DNA of 64,000 nt from Mactromeris polynyma (lineage: Eukaryota > Mollusca > Bivalvia > Venerida > Mactridae). Made by a program: the position numbers and the translations under genes. The notes below the pieces were generated by a model. It was not told the origin of the DNA. It saw only the letters and a program-made list of their open reading frames with translations, and did not search any database. This document shows, in pieces, positions 36,818 through 48,835 of this stretch; the stretch's first letter is position 1, and every line of letters starts with the position of its first letter. The stretch is taken from positions 1,860,001-1,924,000 of the forward strand of contig JASFXZ010000037.1 in the NCBI GenBank assembly GCA_032209605.1, given 5' to 3'.

Positions 36818-39800
36818 AATCATGATTACAGTTTCTTCAAGTTCGTCAATTAGCGATATTGTATATAACTGAAATAATGTTGAAGGAAACACAACGCTGC
36901 GTCTTTTCTAGCAATAAACAAAGATGCTTAACAAGTTTCATCAATTTGTGGACATTGTTCTTACAACTGTCGGACAGTATGATGAGTTTTGTATAGTTTT
37001 CTTATCCCATTTATATTCCTGCCTTCAATCGCAGAATAGTATTTGTAGATAGGATTGTATATCAAATTAGCATTATCAAGTTCGAAACAAATATCCATAC
37101 ATTAGGCACACAAACAAACATTGTGTGCTGTTTCTGCCATCATATAGCAGGTAATTATCAGATAATTTTCATTAAGTGCTTTTGAATTTAAAGTTAACTT
37201 GAGAATTATTCCGAGGAAATATTACTTTATACAGGACATTTTATTTGTTGTATGACTTATTGAGAATTCACACATGTCGGTATTCGAAAGATAAACAAAC
37301 GATTGGTGTTATGTTTGAATATCCAACCCGCTCATTTACCGGCGAAAATTTATATGGAACCACAATGGAAATAAGGGATTTCTTCCCTTTTTTGTGTTAT
37401 CCCTGATATTGATGTAACTGACATGGTTCATTACTTATGCATACTTCATGACACTTATTATCTTTTAACCTTGCTGTTAAATTTTAATACTGTATTGTTA
37501 TGTTGTTATTGTTACCATGCTATCAATATTGAAATAAACAAACAAACAAACAAACAAACAAACAAACTGATCATATCACATTTAAATTGAAACATTCTTT
37601 AACGAAAATTTCAAATATTGATGTAAAACATTCATTGGAACTGTTCGACAAACTTATACAATGGCAGCCAAGTTTGGTTTCTTTTATAAAGCTTCACAAA
37701 TAGAAAATGTTCATTTGAAGTTTTGTAAATTTGGAGTCAAATCATCGACGCAAAATGATCTATTTATGGCCTGTTAAGCGTTAAAGTTACATGTATTATA
37801 AATTTCTGGTTAAAAGTAGTTGATGCAAATGAAAGGAAAATGATGAAAACAGCTTACAACATATTATGAGGAGCAATTTCCCCCGAGTAAGACTAGTTGG
37901 GCTACTCTAGTTAGAGATACTTTATTTAGGCTAGGTTTTGGCGAGGTATGCCTTCAACAGGGTGTTGGTAATACAGAGACATTTTTAAACACTTGACGAC
38001 GAGTTTCATTTTCTTTCTTAATCTACCCTGTACAATGATTTGCTCAAGCGTTATTTGAATCCTTATTTTACAACCGTCCTAGGATGTTTAAAGCTATTGA
38101 CATGTTAAAATGTCATAATAAGAATTCTTTACGAAATGTTGCCGTGTATGTATTCAAGTCATTCGCAGAAAATATGCTAATGAATGTTTATGAATGTGAT
38201 ATGAGACAACATATATAATATTTATTTCAGTCTCATTTATGCACAGTACAACATTATAGAACAAACAGAATAATTATACAAATGTACATGCTTATTCAGA
38301 GGGCATTTTATTCTGACAATTATGCCTTGAATATATAAATTTTGTATAGTTTATATCGAACATTTAAAACCTGTTTTATAAGGACAATCTGGACATAATA
38401 ATTACATACACATATTGACAATTTAATTAAAATGCACAGTTTGAAAATATACTTTTGTTATTAGCATTTTGTATTCACGTTTGATCATCATTTGACCAGT
38501 ATATACTGCATGCATTGTTGAACATGTGTCATTGCTGACCTTTTCACACATTTATATGAAATGTTATTTGTCGAATAAAGTTCTTCTCCTTCATGCATAA
38601 TAATAATTATATTTTTAAACTGATTTGTGCACCACAATCGGAGTTAGGCAACATATAACGTTGTAGTTTTTTACAATCCTGGTACACATATATCATTTCT
38701 TTCAAAATGTTAACATTTTCAGTAAAAACTACTTCATAGATTGCGTTGCATTGAAACCATTCGATAAAAAGTATAAACAAAGATTTGCGAGAAATTGATA
38801 AAAGTAACATATCGTCGTAAATATTGTAATGTTTCGGAAGAGTGAATCTATCTAAGTTGTCATGAATAAAAATATTTTATTTTATTATTAATCTTTGATA
38901 ATTCCCGCTCACCGAAAGTGGCAGAGTGGAGAACTTTCATTATTTTATCATTAGTACAAATATTGTTATTTTTAATACATTCAATGGAACTGTATTTGGC
39001 TACCTGGTGTCTGCAATGTACCACCGGATTAAATGTGTACCGACCGACGAAACATTTGTAAGATCACGGACATATAAACCATGGATGCGAATCAGGCTGA
39101 TATTGGTGGAACGATAAGAAATAATCATTTACACACAATTCTTAGCGCGCAATTACCCACAATCCTTAGCGCGCTCGGTAAGTATCGTGGATTGCCGACA
39201 CTTTATCGATCGACGAAAGTCGGCAATCTCCGTTCATTTCCGTCCGTTGTTAGCTCTGTTGATCAAATGTAATTATGAATATCATGAACACCTGAAACGA
39301 TAAAGTAATATTTAACATTATCGCAGATCTAAAACAATTTTATGTAATGATATGACAATAAAGTGCATATACATTTTTATTATGTAAATGAAATGTGTAA
39401 ACAGTTTTTCAAGCTTTTCCCCCTTGAATTACTTAAATGGTGGCAGTAGTGTTTGACGATTGAGCCTCAAATGCCGGAAGAGGGAGGAGTAGTGATGTAG
39501 GGTTAGGCGGTCATCCGGTGAGCTTAGTTGGTAGAGAGCCATGCTAGCATTTAGCATCAACTGATGGATTACACGGGATGTTTTTACTTTCAGAGACATC
39601 CAAATCAGAGTAGTAGCACTCGCCTGAAAAGTATTCATCACATGTTAATCGATGTTGAAATCATTAAAGTAGTATACTTCATTTCATAACCAACATGTAT
39701 CTGAAATATATCACCAAACTTCTATACAAACAATTTTAGACCGAAGAAGTGCAATTATTATTTCATATTATAATAATTTTACCACAAAAAGATGATAAAT

Positions 39801-42800
39801 AAAGGAAATCAAAACAAATCGAGATAACGTAGGGAATAATTAATTTTTATAACGGACATATAAACCAAGTCTGTGATTTTACGGATCGCCTGTAAAATCG
39901 AAATTTCATCCGATTCAACGACGCTCGTTCACACTAACAACTCAGTATTGAACCAAAAAATGCATACAAACAAACAACAAAATAAACACAAAATATATAA
40001 AATAGCATCAAGTAATGTATAGCTGTTGTAAACATGACCATTACGGCGGTTCAAAATGTCAACTTTTCTCGATTCAGAAACAAGATGACGGACATCGCAA
40101 TTTTTCGGATAATTTTCGAAAAAATTTACGATCGTTTGATCTCGGATGAAATTCTCGCCGTTAACGAGAGTTCAAACAAGTCTAAGCCAAAATACCAACC
40201 TGTTTCGAATCAATGGTTCATGTGTCCGTGGTAAGATGAAGAAACTACAACATTACAATTTATCGTAATTACTACAGAGAGCATGTAGAATGTTTAGACA
40301 GCTCTCGGGTTATATGATGGCTACGGTCACACACAGCGCTTTGATTCCAATACCATTACATTCACACGCTGCTGTATTATCCAGTATATTTTTATATTTG
40401 ACCTGTTTAACCTTTCTGGTATAACCAATGATTGAGTCGCAGTAAACTAAATCACCGTTCGTTCATGATACTAAATTTCACTGGTCGGCACGATCACGTG
40501 AATACTGAGTTTATAATATATGAATATTTTCCAGTGTTATAACTAAATGTGTATAGTATAATGTATAGCCTATCGTGTCTAGCGAAATTTCGACGATCTT
40601 GATAATCGGGTTTTTCATGTAATTTGGCATTTACGGAAGGCAGTGTTTCGTTCTTTCATCGAGGATTGTACTGATACGCATTACAAGTAGTGTGGCGATT
40701 TTGAGTAACGAGATGCTGAGCAACGAGATGACGCATTTTAAAATATACGCAGATTCCGCATCGACAGCTGTTAAATGACCTTAAATCACTACACATTTGC
40801 AGGCATCGGAATAATTTTGGCATGCCGACAAAACGGTTGTCACTTACGTTAGATTTATTTAGCGTTTCAAGCAGTTTTTGTTATTACAGCGCGATACTTG
40901 TATGACAGTGATAGCTGTTTATTCAATGCACAGTCGCAAACATCTTTATTTACACATGTTAACTGTCCTACTTTTGGGACATACGCGTGTGGATGCATGT
41001 CGATTCGCCTGTCTAAAAATAGAAAATATCAGTCTTGCGGGAGTTATTTGGTTGTATTTGCATTTATTTATCGTCGCCACCGGTTTCCCATATGGGCGAC
41101 GCCTCCGGAAGAATGTTTAGTCATTTTAGATTTTTGGAGGATAGTGCATGATACAGGAGATGCCCCAGTTCCAGAAGCACACTTGGTTCTTTTACGTGCT
41201 TGATGTAAAGCATCATACACTTGACCTCGGGTTTTAAAGTCTCGTCCGAAAGACTGTTAGTATGGTCAGTGATGGAGCGGGCAATCGAACCAGCGATCAC
41301 TGGATTACTAGTCGAGCGCGTTACCACTGGAACACGGATCCGCTACTGTGCGGGAGTTATAAAGCAGAGGATGATTATGAAGGTATCGGAATGAGCGCCC
41401 GATGCTAAAGGAGAGTATATGATGGCACACACGAGCGAATCTTATCTACCACCTACTGTATATTACTTTCACACGCAAAATCGGGCAAAATATGGGAATT
41501 CAAATCGCCATGTAGTATAGCTGGAGGCTAATATTGCTATGAAAATTATTTCGCTTATCACCGACAACACTAATATATTACCTTGATATGCGATGAAAAT
41601 ATTTAACAGTGTCAATGAGAAATGACGTCATCTAAAGTCTATAAAGCTGTTTTTTGGACGGTACCGTCTATAGTAGTGTGGCGATTTGAGAGGCATACAA
41701 CAATTGGTTCCGTTTTCAAAACAGAACAAAATGCTGACAGCCGGTAACAAGTCAAAAACGACCACATCCTAATTACTACGCAACGAAGTAGTTCCAAAGT
41801 TCACCGAACGAAATAATATCTTAAACATTTCACTAAAATGAAATGTTGAAAAGGTGACCTGCTAAAGTGGTTTGTGAACTAATTAGCTGTTTCTGTTGAG
41901 TTCAGATGGGTTTTAAAGCAATGTATTAATACACACGAGTTTGTTTACAGTTTTGGTTGTGCTCGTAATAAAGTTTAAAAAAAGAATTTTTTGTTTCTTT
42001 TATATCTTTTAAAGATGGTTCATTCATTCACGACGTACTTACTAAAGGTATATCTTGTTTTATTCCATATTAATTTCATAATTCGTCATCGTTTTGTAAA
42101 GTGCATATTTTAAGAGCGTCGACTGTTTTCGTTTAGATTCATACTTTTCGCCGGTTGGTGAAACTGCGTGTCAGAAATGCGATCTGACGGGTACCCTATC
42201 ATACCGGTTCTCAAGACTTAAAATGCCAGGTTAGCGCTATGAACGCGATAAATTCGCTAAGCGAACGCACGTAGAAGAGTGTACTCGGGTTCAGACTGCG
42301 TTTAAAGGATATATATCAATCGATGACAAGTGATTACTGTTGTTGTTGTTCATTATGGCAATTTATCGTAGATATGGTCTCGTTGTGCACGGCTACGAAA
42401 ATCATCGGTGTCATCTTTCTACGTACATCTCACTCTGTGCTATTAATTGGAAAATACTCTACTACAACAAGATAACTCATTACCAATGGCAAGCTAGTGT
42501 TATCATAAATTAATGCCTGGGCATACTGATTTTACTCTAAGTTCGTGCTGATATAATTTAATATGTCATTTTATAATTAAATATTTACAAACGTTACATG
42601 AAGGGTCTGATATCTTTGTATTTCATTTATTTACAATCGTGACAAACATTTCACTTGTTTTACAATTTTAAGGTTCTACCATTATTACTGACCATTTTTC
42701 TTTATTTCGGTTTGAAAATCTAGTATTTCTAGAACAAGTCGGATTGAAGATCTCTTGGAAAAAATGTTTACTATTTTTTTAGTAAATTTTTATCCTTTTT

Positions 42801-45800
42801 CTCATTTCTGTCTTATGTTTTTGTTTTGTTCTATATTCCATGCTAACCATCTGACATATTTACACATACTGTGATATTATAAAACTGTTTAGTTTCAAAA
42901 CGGAAACTTGTATGCAACGAGATGCCAGCTTGGCTACAGAGACGAGTGGTACCGTCCCACAGTTCATTTGTGCTTTGATTATTAGTACAACTGTTATTTC
43001 ATTTTCATTTCGTACATTCAAAAAAAATAGTTTTTAGTAATTTTATTATGTTTGGTGGCAAATGTTTTTTGAAAACAAATCACACGATCTATTCCCTTGT
43101 ATATGAAATAACTAAAATTTGATATTGTGCAACATTTTAGGACTATATTGTGTGGTAGTATTGATAATCGTCTGTCATGCTACTGACGCAGCATCTAATG
43201 CAACACAAACTGGAGCAGCGAAACCGAATGCAACACAAACTGGAGCAGCGAAACCGAATGCAACACAAACTGGAGCAGCGAAACCGAATGCAACACAAAC
43301 CGGAACAGGTAAAACAACGAAATGTAAACTTGATTTCAATGTTAATCAGACACGATAATGCTGTTAAAGTTTATGGTCAAGTATTTTCTTAAAGAGAAAT
43401 TAAGTTATTACGGGGAACGCCACAAACAGAATACAAGTGTACATGTACATGTTATATGCAAATCAAAACTGTGAGAAAGCAACTATGAATTTCATCAAGC
43501 AATGGCAGTTTGATAATAAGGCACACAATGCCAGTAAATAATATCTTATCATTATGTAGGATTTATCCCATGATGAAAATTGCGTATTTCAGTGTGTAAG
43601 TGACACGTACTATCACTGTTTAAAACATAATTGTAATTGTACTAATTAAGTGTTCATTATTTTACTCAATTCACTACACATATATGTGTACATGTTTGAC
43701 AGATAAAGGTTGCACTTGGCCAATTGCAATAGGGTACAGAAAAAAACAATTCACGGATGGAAATGTTATTGATGAAAGGTGTGCAGCAAACAAATGTAAC
43801 AACCAGCCGTTCAATTACTCGTACATTTTAATTCATTTAATGTGCTTTTTTTACAGGAGGGTCGGTTGTGACACTAGCTCCAACACCGACAACCACACAA
43901 CCGGTAAGTTTTGTTCTATGTAAAGGGATGGGGATAAATTGTAAATAAATAGTCGGAATGTCGCTAACGTCAGTTTCTGTTACTTGGTTATTGTTGTATA
44001 TATATATATATATATTGATATAATCTGTAGTTAAAAATCAACGAGTGCATGGTATTGTCTCTTTGAATTTTTTGTATGAGAATTTGCATGTAAAAGAATA
44101 AGATAAGACATGGCTTATACTAGCATAAATTGAATTTGGTGAAATTACGTCTTAATCAAATGCAGAATGACATACAACATATAATGAGCACAGACACCCA
44201 AAACCACAGGGAGACATGAAATATGTTAACACAAGTAGACAACTACAGGACAAAAGGGTTAAGAAACAAATATGAATGATGGGTCTAGTGTGTATTGGTT
44301 TTAAGCTATTGCAATGCATTCGTAATAGTATTACTTGTGGTTTGATTTCATATTAACTAACGTTTATTGGTTACATGCTCGGTGACCAGTCGACCTTGCA
44401 AGTGTTTCAACGATCTCTTTATTTCGAAACAGCTAGCACACTGGCATCCAGGTCTCTGTCGATACGCCCACTGATTGGGATTACATGGCATTGGTAAAGA
44501 TAGGGTGACACTGATTGGTTGGAATATTACATGCCATTGATATCGAAATGTTGAATGACCGCTTTGGTATATATGGTATTGATAAATAATGACTGAACGA
44601 TTAGTTGTGATAACATGCCATTGATAAAGATAAGCTGACTGATTAATTTACGCCAAGTAGTAGTGCATGCCATATCCTCGTGTGGCTGAACTGCACCACT
44701 ATAAGCTTTATCATTGAAACGGAAAGTAAATAGAGAATGTTGGATTACAAGATTGAACTTACTGCAGACGCACACCCAAGTTCTTCTCATTGGTAGAGAA
44801 GTCTATAACCAATAAACAAATACACATTGAAATACATTGTGTTTGTATCTAAACTATTGATACATGCAGGTACGGTGGACCATATATCATTTCCAAACAT
44901 GATATATCAAACAAGAGAAAAACTACCAATCAAAGTCTATATGTTTCGTTGATAGGGACGCGTCGCGTGCCTTTGTTGATGACGCACATGACCGCCGTTG
45001 TCTTAGACATTGGTGTAGTTGATCGATAAATGGAAGACGATAAGTGTAATAGGTGGTCTGGTTATCAAGTTAAACATGGAAGAAAAATTAAAACCTGATC
45101 CTTGCCAGTAAAACGGTCATATTATTGAACTAGACTTAATTTTGATTTCGGTTTTATGTGAGGTGTTACTGTTATTGTTGACATTTGTTGTCAAAGGATT
45201 GATGTAGAGGATGAAGAAGACAATTTAGTAATGTTAAGAAGTTCAATGTTAATCCAAAAATGACAAAACGCTAGATCAATCATTTCATTTGTTCAAAATG
45301 TCATTCTTACACATTTCTTACAAACTGTATACTTTAAGAGAAATTCATACTCGCGCTTAGCATAATGGTTTAGAACATTGGTTTCTGTAGTACATAACTT
45401 ACGAGGTAACCACGTACTCTATCCCTATTACTCGAACAGAAACATTCGTATATTGTACAGGCCATGCACATATGTATACACAGGAACTGACACAAACAAA
45501 AATATCTTCAGTTTAAGAAGTTGTTTTATTTGCAACCAAATGTCCCTGTATATACATGTTTTAAACAATGTGTTATGTCCTTTCTTCTTTTGTTGATTGT
45601 ATGCACGTTTTATATTTTAGGCACCAATTAAATGCCTGAGCGGCGTATGTCTCGGTAATTGCAGTACTTTTAACACTACAACCTGTCCATCAGACACAGC
45701 CAACGGATGCATGGTAACGTAAATGTGTATATGAGTCGCTTATTTTTAACTTAAGGGTTAACCACTGCGTTTTAAGATGCTATGAATGACAAAAACATGT

Positions 45801-46345
45801 ACATCAATTCAGTTTTCGAGTTGTGGTTAACGACACATTTATTGAGTCTTGGCCAAATAATCAGACTTAAAGTGACACATTATTACCATCTGTGATAATA
45901 TATAGCTTAATTTTGTCTAATTATGTGTAATTGTTAACTTATATACTGGTATTTATTAATTAATATACACCTGCTCATTATCATCTGCGTAAGCGACTTC
46001 AAGATACCTTGTGTGTATTCTACTACACATCGCACCGATTCTACTTTCGTTACATTCATATGGTTATTAATAATGGAGACAACGGTATAAGCGTTCGATA
46101 CTGCAGGAGAGAATATGGTGTGTTTTTTCTTATTTCAGATCGTGAAAAAACCCGACGCGAAAGGAGTTGACACCTACACCTTCAGTTGTCCGTCGACTGG
46201 CTGCACACCATCTGGCAGTACTGTGTACTGTTGTTCCAAAGACAATTGTAATCCGTTACCTAAACCCAAAAAGTCAAACGCGACAACAATGTTTGGAAAT
46301 CTGGTGTCAATTACAATCATCTTGATGTTAGCGAATTACGTCTAA
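36274..46345 (+). CDS. Gene D: Ly6/uPAR-like GPI-anchored protein with NATQTGAAKP repeats, five exons, 178 aa
   Basis: Exons 36274-36295, 43141-43308, 43857-43903, 45621-45713 and 46139-46345; phases 1, 1, 0, 0 as in A and B. Residues 1 to about 24 are the signal peptide (MDCKIHFGLYCVVVLIIVCH...). Residues 27-64 are a repeat linker with four N-A-T sequons, and 65-79 a Thr/Pro-rich stretch. Residues 84-147 form the LU domain with ten cysteines (C84, C89, C93, C101, C109, C127, C132, C141, C142, C147), ending YCCSKDNCN, the classic Ly6/uPAR CC-x4-CN signature. The last 30 residues are a GPI signal (SNATTMFG, then hydrophobic to LANYV). Exon 1 is supported by a good donor, matching phase and the TATA box 92 bp upstream. 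It is 6.8 kb from exon 2, so it is the least certain part. Ligand and function are unknown. Confidence 0.77.
37536..37567 (+). repeat. (AAAC)8 tract, probable LINE 3' tail
   Basis: Follows 'caatattgaaat' and an AATAAA. It has the look of a LINE 3' end in gene D intron 1. Confidence 0.7.
37580..38225 (+). mobile_element. Decayed LINE C-terminal segment
   Basis: Pieces in shifting frames recall the C-terminal part of non-LTR ORF2 proteins: NFWLKVVDANERKMMKTAYN (about 37803-37862), LVRDTLFRLGFGEVCLQQGV (about 37911-37966) and VYVFKSFAENMLMNVYE (about 38145-38190). Stops and frameshifts are frequent. The following sequence to about 38600 is probably its 3' UTR, ending 'cgaataaagttc'. Matches to specific LINE proteins are from general family knowledge, not a search. 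Confidence 0.65.
38890..39070 (+). repeat. Intron-1 segment shared by the D and C loci
   Basis: Aligns with 23425-23595 ('gctcacc.aaagtggcag', 'aaatattgtt', 'gctacctggtgt', 'aatgtgtaccgac'). Supports duplication of the whole locus. Confidence 0.7.
39511..39580 (+). repeat. Decayed tRNA-like sequence, counterpart of 24190-24262
   Basis: 'ggtgagcttagttggtagag' keeps the A-box; the B-box is eroded. Confidence 0.45.
40347..40770 (+). repeat. Repeat R3, inverted with respect to 48424-48835
   Basis: About 420 bp in gene D intron 1, including 'gagtaacgagatgct.ag' and 'gatcacgtga', occurs in reverse complement downstream of gene D. Much of gene D (exons 2-5) lies between the two copies. Confidence 0.75.
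41273..41347 (-). repeat. tRNA-Thr-like sequence, minus strand (probable SINE head)
   Basis: The reverse complement has A-box-like TTCCAGTGGTAACGCGC and B-box GGTTCGATTGCC. The anticodon loop CTAGTAA would read AGT (Thr). One mismatch in the anticodon stem (CTCGA against TCCAG). The acceptor stem does not close cleanly. Confidence 0.5.
41647..41945 (+). repeat. Dispersed repeat R2, copy 2
   Basis: Matches 16895-17195. Starts 'ttttttggacggtaccgtct'. Confidence 0.7.
42300..42960 (+). repeat. Repeat R4, inverted with respect to 55360-55945
   Basis: Contains 'gacaagtgattactgttgtt', 'ggtctcgttgtgcacg', 'caaacgttacatgaagggtc'-like and 'gccagcttggctaca' blocks. All recur in reverse complement just after Dup3. 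Confidence 0.75.
43197..43308 (+). repeat. Coding minisatellite in gene D exon 2 (3 x 30 bp plus 22 bp)
   Basis: Three identical 30-bp units (AATGCAACACAAACTGGAGC + AGCGAAACCG) and a partial fourth with two substitutions. In frame they code NATQTGAAKP. The absence of any difference among the three full units points to very recent expansion or homogenisation. Confidence 0.97.
43703..43822 (+). other. Cysteine-rich exon-like segment in gene D intron 2
   Basis: After an AG acceptor (tgtttgacag) and in phase with exon 2, the frame reads DKGCTWPIAIGYRKKQFTDG..., with RCAANKC about 10 residues on. It keeps one frame for about 40 codons. The only donor I see (GTACAT near 43821) would not keep phase with exon 3. 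It could be a dead exon of another Cys-rich domain or chance. Confidence 0.25.
43997..44015. repeat. (TA)9 microsatellite
   Basis: Pure TA run in gene D intron 3. Confidence 0.95.
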
Positions 46346-46994
46346 CTAACTGTGTTATATATGGATACAACTTTTCATGTAAAACGTAAATTAAAAAAAC
46401 AACAAGATTTCAATTCAAGCTGACAACAAATTATACGGCCTTATTCTATTAATTGTTTACATTCGTATATCCGGTACACGGACTGTATAATGACATTAAA
46501 ATATAAAAATTAAGACCACCTAAGGGTTGTTAGGCTAATTCTCACTATGTCTTCAATTCAGTTGTCAGCTACATATTTCAGGATTTTGCTGCATAAACTT
46601 GTTTGATGTTCCACAAAACAATTAGTTGATGATGTTTCTTTCTACCTTTCAATAACATATTTTATTTTAGACCTTACAAAGACATAGTGCAGTAGATGTA
46701 TTGATAACCGTTTATACAGTTGATTAGTTTAAAACACTATATAGATGTCTTATTGTGATTGTGTTCTTTGTTACTGGATTGTGTCCAGCGTGGATTTGTG
46801 TACGTGGTACTTTACACGTGGCTCGCATAGACTAATGAACATAGTCGAATTGAAGTGTGTAATGAAGCTTAAATGCTGACAACATATATTTACTATGACA
46901 TTTGACTTGTAACATTTAGTAAGTGTCGTCTTGTCACGTGTTTTTGCAGAATCCGTCCATACCTTTTCTAATTTGATATGTTTTTACTTTCTAA

Positions 46995-47000
46995 AATAAA
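46995..47000 (+). promoter_or_regulatory. Candidate poly(A) signal of gene D
   Basis: AATAAA about 650 bp after the stop codon, conserved in position in the C pseudogene flank (26227-26232). Confidence 0.4.
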
Positions 47001-47884
47001 AACACTATTTTCGCAGTGACAGTTATTGTTTTATTTTTATTAAGTAGGTTCAGCAAAGTTATCCATTCGAAATGTGCATACATCAACAAGATCTTTCAAC
47101 CTTCTTAAAAATAATTAACTTACCATTAAGTTAAAAAAGGTGATTTTACCTTGTCCTAGTAAATCTTATTCACATGTAATAATGAAATAATTCCAAATTA
47201 TAACAAAATCATAATAAAGAATACAAAAGCATAGAGCAACAAGAAAGACATAAATCTTTGATTTTCTTTGTCGAACATTGATATTTACAAAAGTTCTTTA
47301 CAAAAGGGTAAAGCAAGAGGTATAATTACATGGTAACATTAGCATGTGGAGGGAGTTTGAAGGTTTCGAGTTTGAAATCTCGGCGAAGTTCTCCAGTACG
47401 GTTGAACTGAGAAAACTACCCAAAGGCAATCATATCTCATTTTCTGGGTCACATGTGGAGCTGTCATTTCAAATCTACTTTAACGACCTATAGGCTTATC
47501 TTGCGACCTTGACCTCACACGACACATCTGACATATACGTTCGACGCAATTTGTTCGTCTGGGGAATATGTTAAAACTACATACTACATTAACGGAGAGG
47601 AAATGCTGTCTATCAGTCCTTTGATATCATCATATGACCAGACTTCGAACCATTATAGTCGAAAGTTGAATTAAGTCTTATTGTGACAAACGTATGCGGA
47701 TGGCTGTATAAGAAAGTAAGAAGTTATCTTTATTCTCATCGTAAATCATGCATATATTATTAAATTTAGATATCATATACTGTTGGACATATAATACAAC
47801 CTTCCTTTTGGATATATTATAAATTATAGCAAATATTCTAAACACAATTACATCTTGTTTCCATAATTAAACATTTAATGTAAA

Positions 47885-48060
47885 GGAGAATATAAGTTGC
47901 TACAGGGACAGCCACATACATAAGACAACGCCTTCCAAAACAAACCTTCCGTAAAACAACAATCAATATAGCATAAGGCATTTGATTAGGTGCAAGGGCA
48001 AATACGCAAAGGGACAGGGGAGCAAGGAATGGCTTGCCCTACTGTAAATGTCAACTAAGA
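47885..48060 (+). repeat. Dispersed repeat R1 copy
   Basis: Matches 15150-15300: 'tacagggacagccacataca', 'ccttccgtaaaacaacaatc', 'cataaggcatttgattaggt'. Confidence 0.65.
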
Positions 48061-48423
48061 ATAATATCTTGGAACAAACAGGGAGGGGGGTTTTATGGAT
48101 GCAATACTTCACAGGATAAGTCATGACGGCTTGTAGCAAAAGTCCAAAATGGGAGAGAAAATAACATAAACGCTATATCAAGTGAAAGAATTGCACATGG
48201 GGAAAGGGACATTTAACATACGCCCTAAACACAAATAGAAAAATAACCACACGCCTTGGAACTATCAGTAAAAATACTGAGGGTTTAGATCGATGTATCT
48301 GCTAGCTAACCTCGCACTTCGTTATATGGTCATTGATTTCCACCACATAAACATTTATTGACTATGTAGGCAGTAACTAATCAGTCAATGCAATTAAGCA
48401 TTACGTGCATAACAACAAACACG

Positions 48424-48835
48424 TATATTTTAAAATGCGTCTTCTCGTTACTTAGCATCTCGTTACTCAAATTCGTCACTCGTCATTTGTAAAACGTAGC
48501 AGTACAATCCTCGATGAAGGAACGAAATACTGCCGTCTGTAAATGCTAAATGACATGAAATAAAACCGATTAGCTAAATAGTCAAAATTTCCATCGACAC
48601 GAAATGCTATACTTTGGGTACACATTTGATTGGTTTTAACACTGGAAAATACCCATCTATCATAAACTCAGTAGTCACGTGATCGTGCCGACCAACGAAA
48701 TTTAGTGTCATGAACGAACGGTGATTTCGTTTACTGCGATTAAATCATTGGTTATATCAGAAAGGTTAAAAAGGCCAAATATAAAAAACTGGGTTATACA
48801 GCAGCGTCTGAATTTAACGGTAGTGGAATTATTTT
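48424..48835 (-). repeat. Repeat R3, inverted copy of 40347-40770
   Basis: Reverse complement of the gene D intron-1 copy, about 85-90% alike by eye. Confidence 0.75.

Noticed and set aside
40034..40234. 66-codon ORF ending near a GT donor
   Set aside because: Looks exon-like at its end, but no partner exon, domain or duplicate copy supports it.
40878..41203. Overlapping plus-strand ORFs of 80 and 101 codons
   Set aside because: Two frames open together, no domain, next to repeats.
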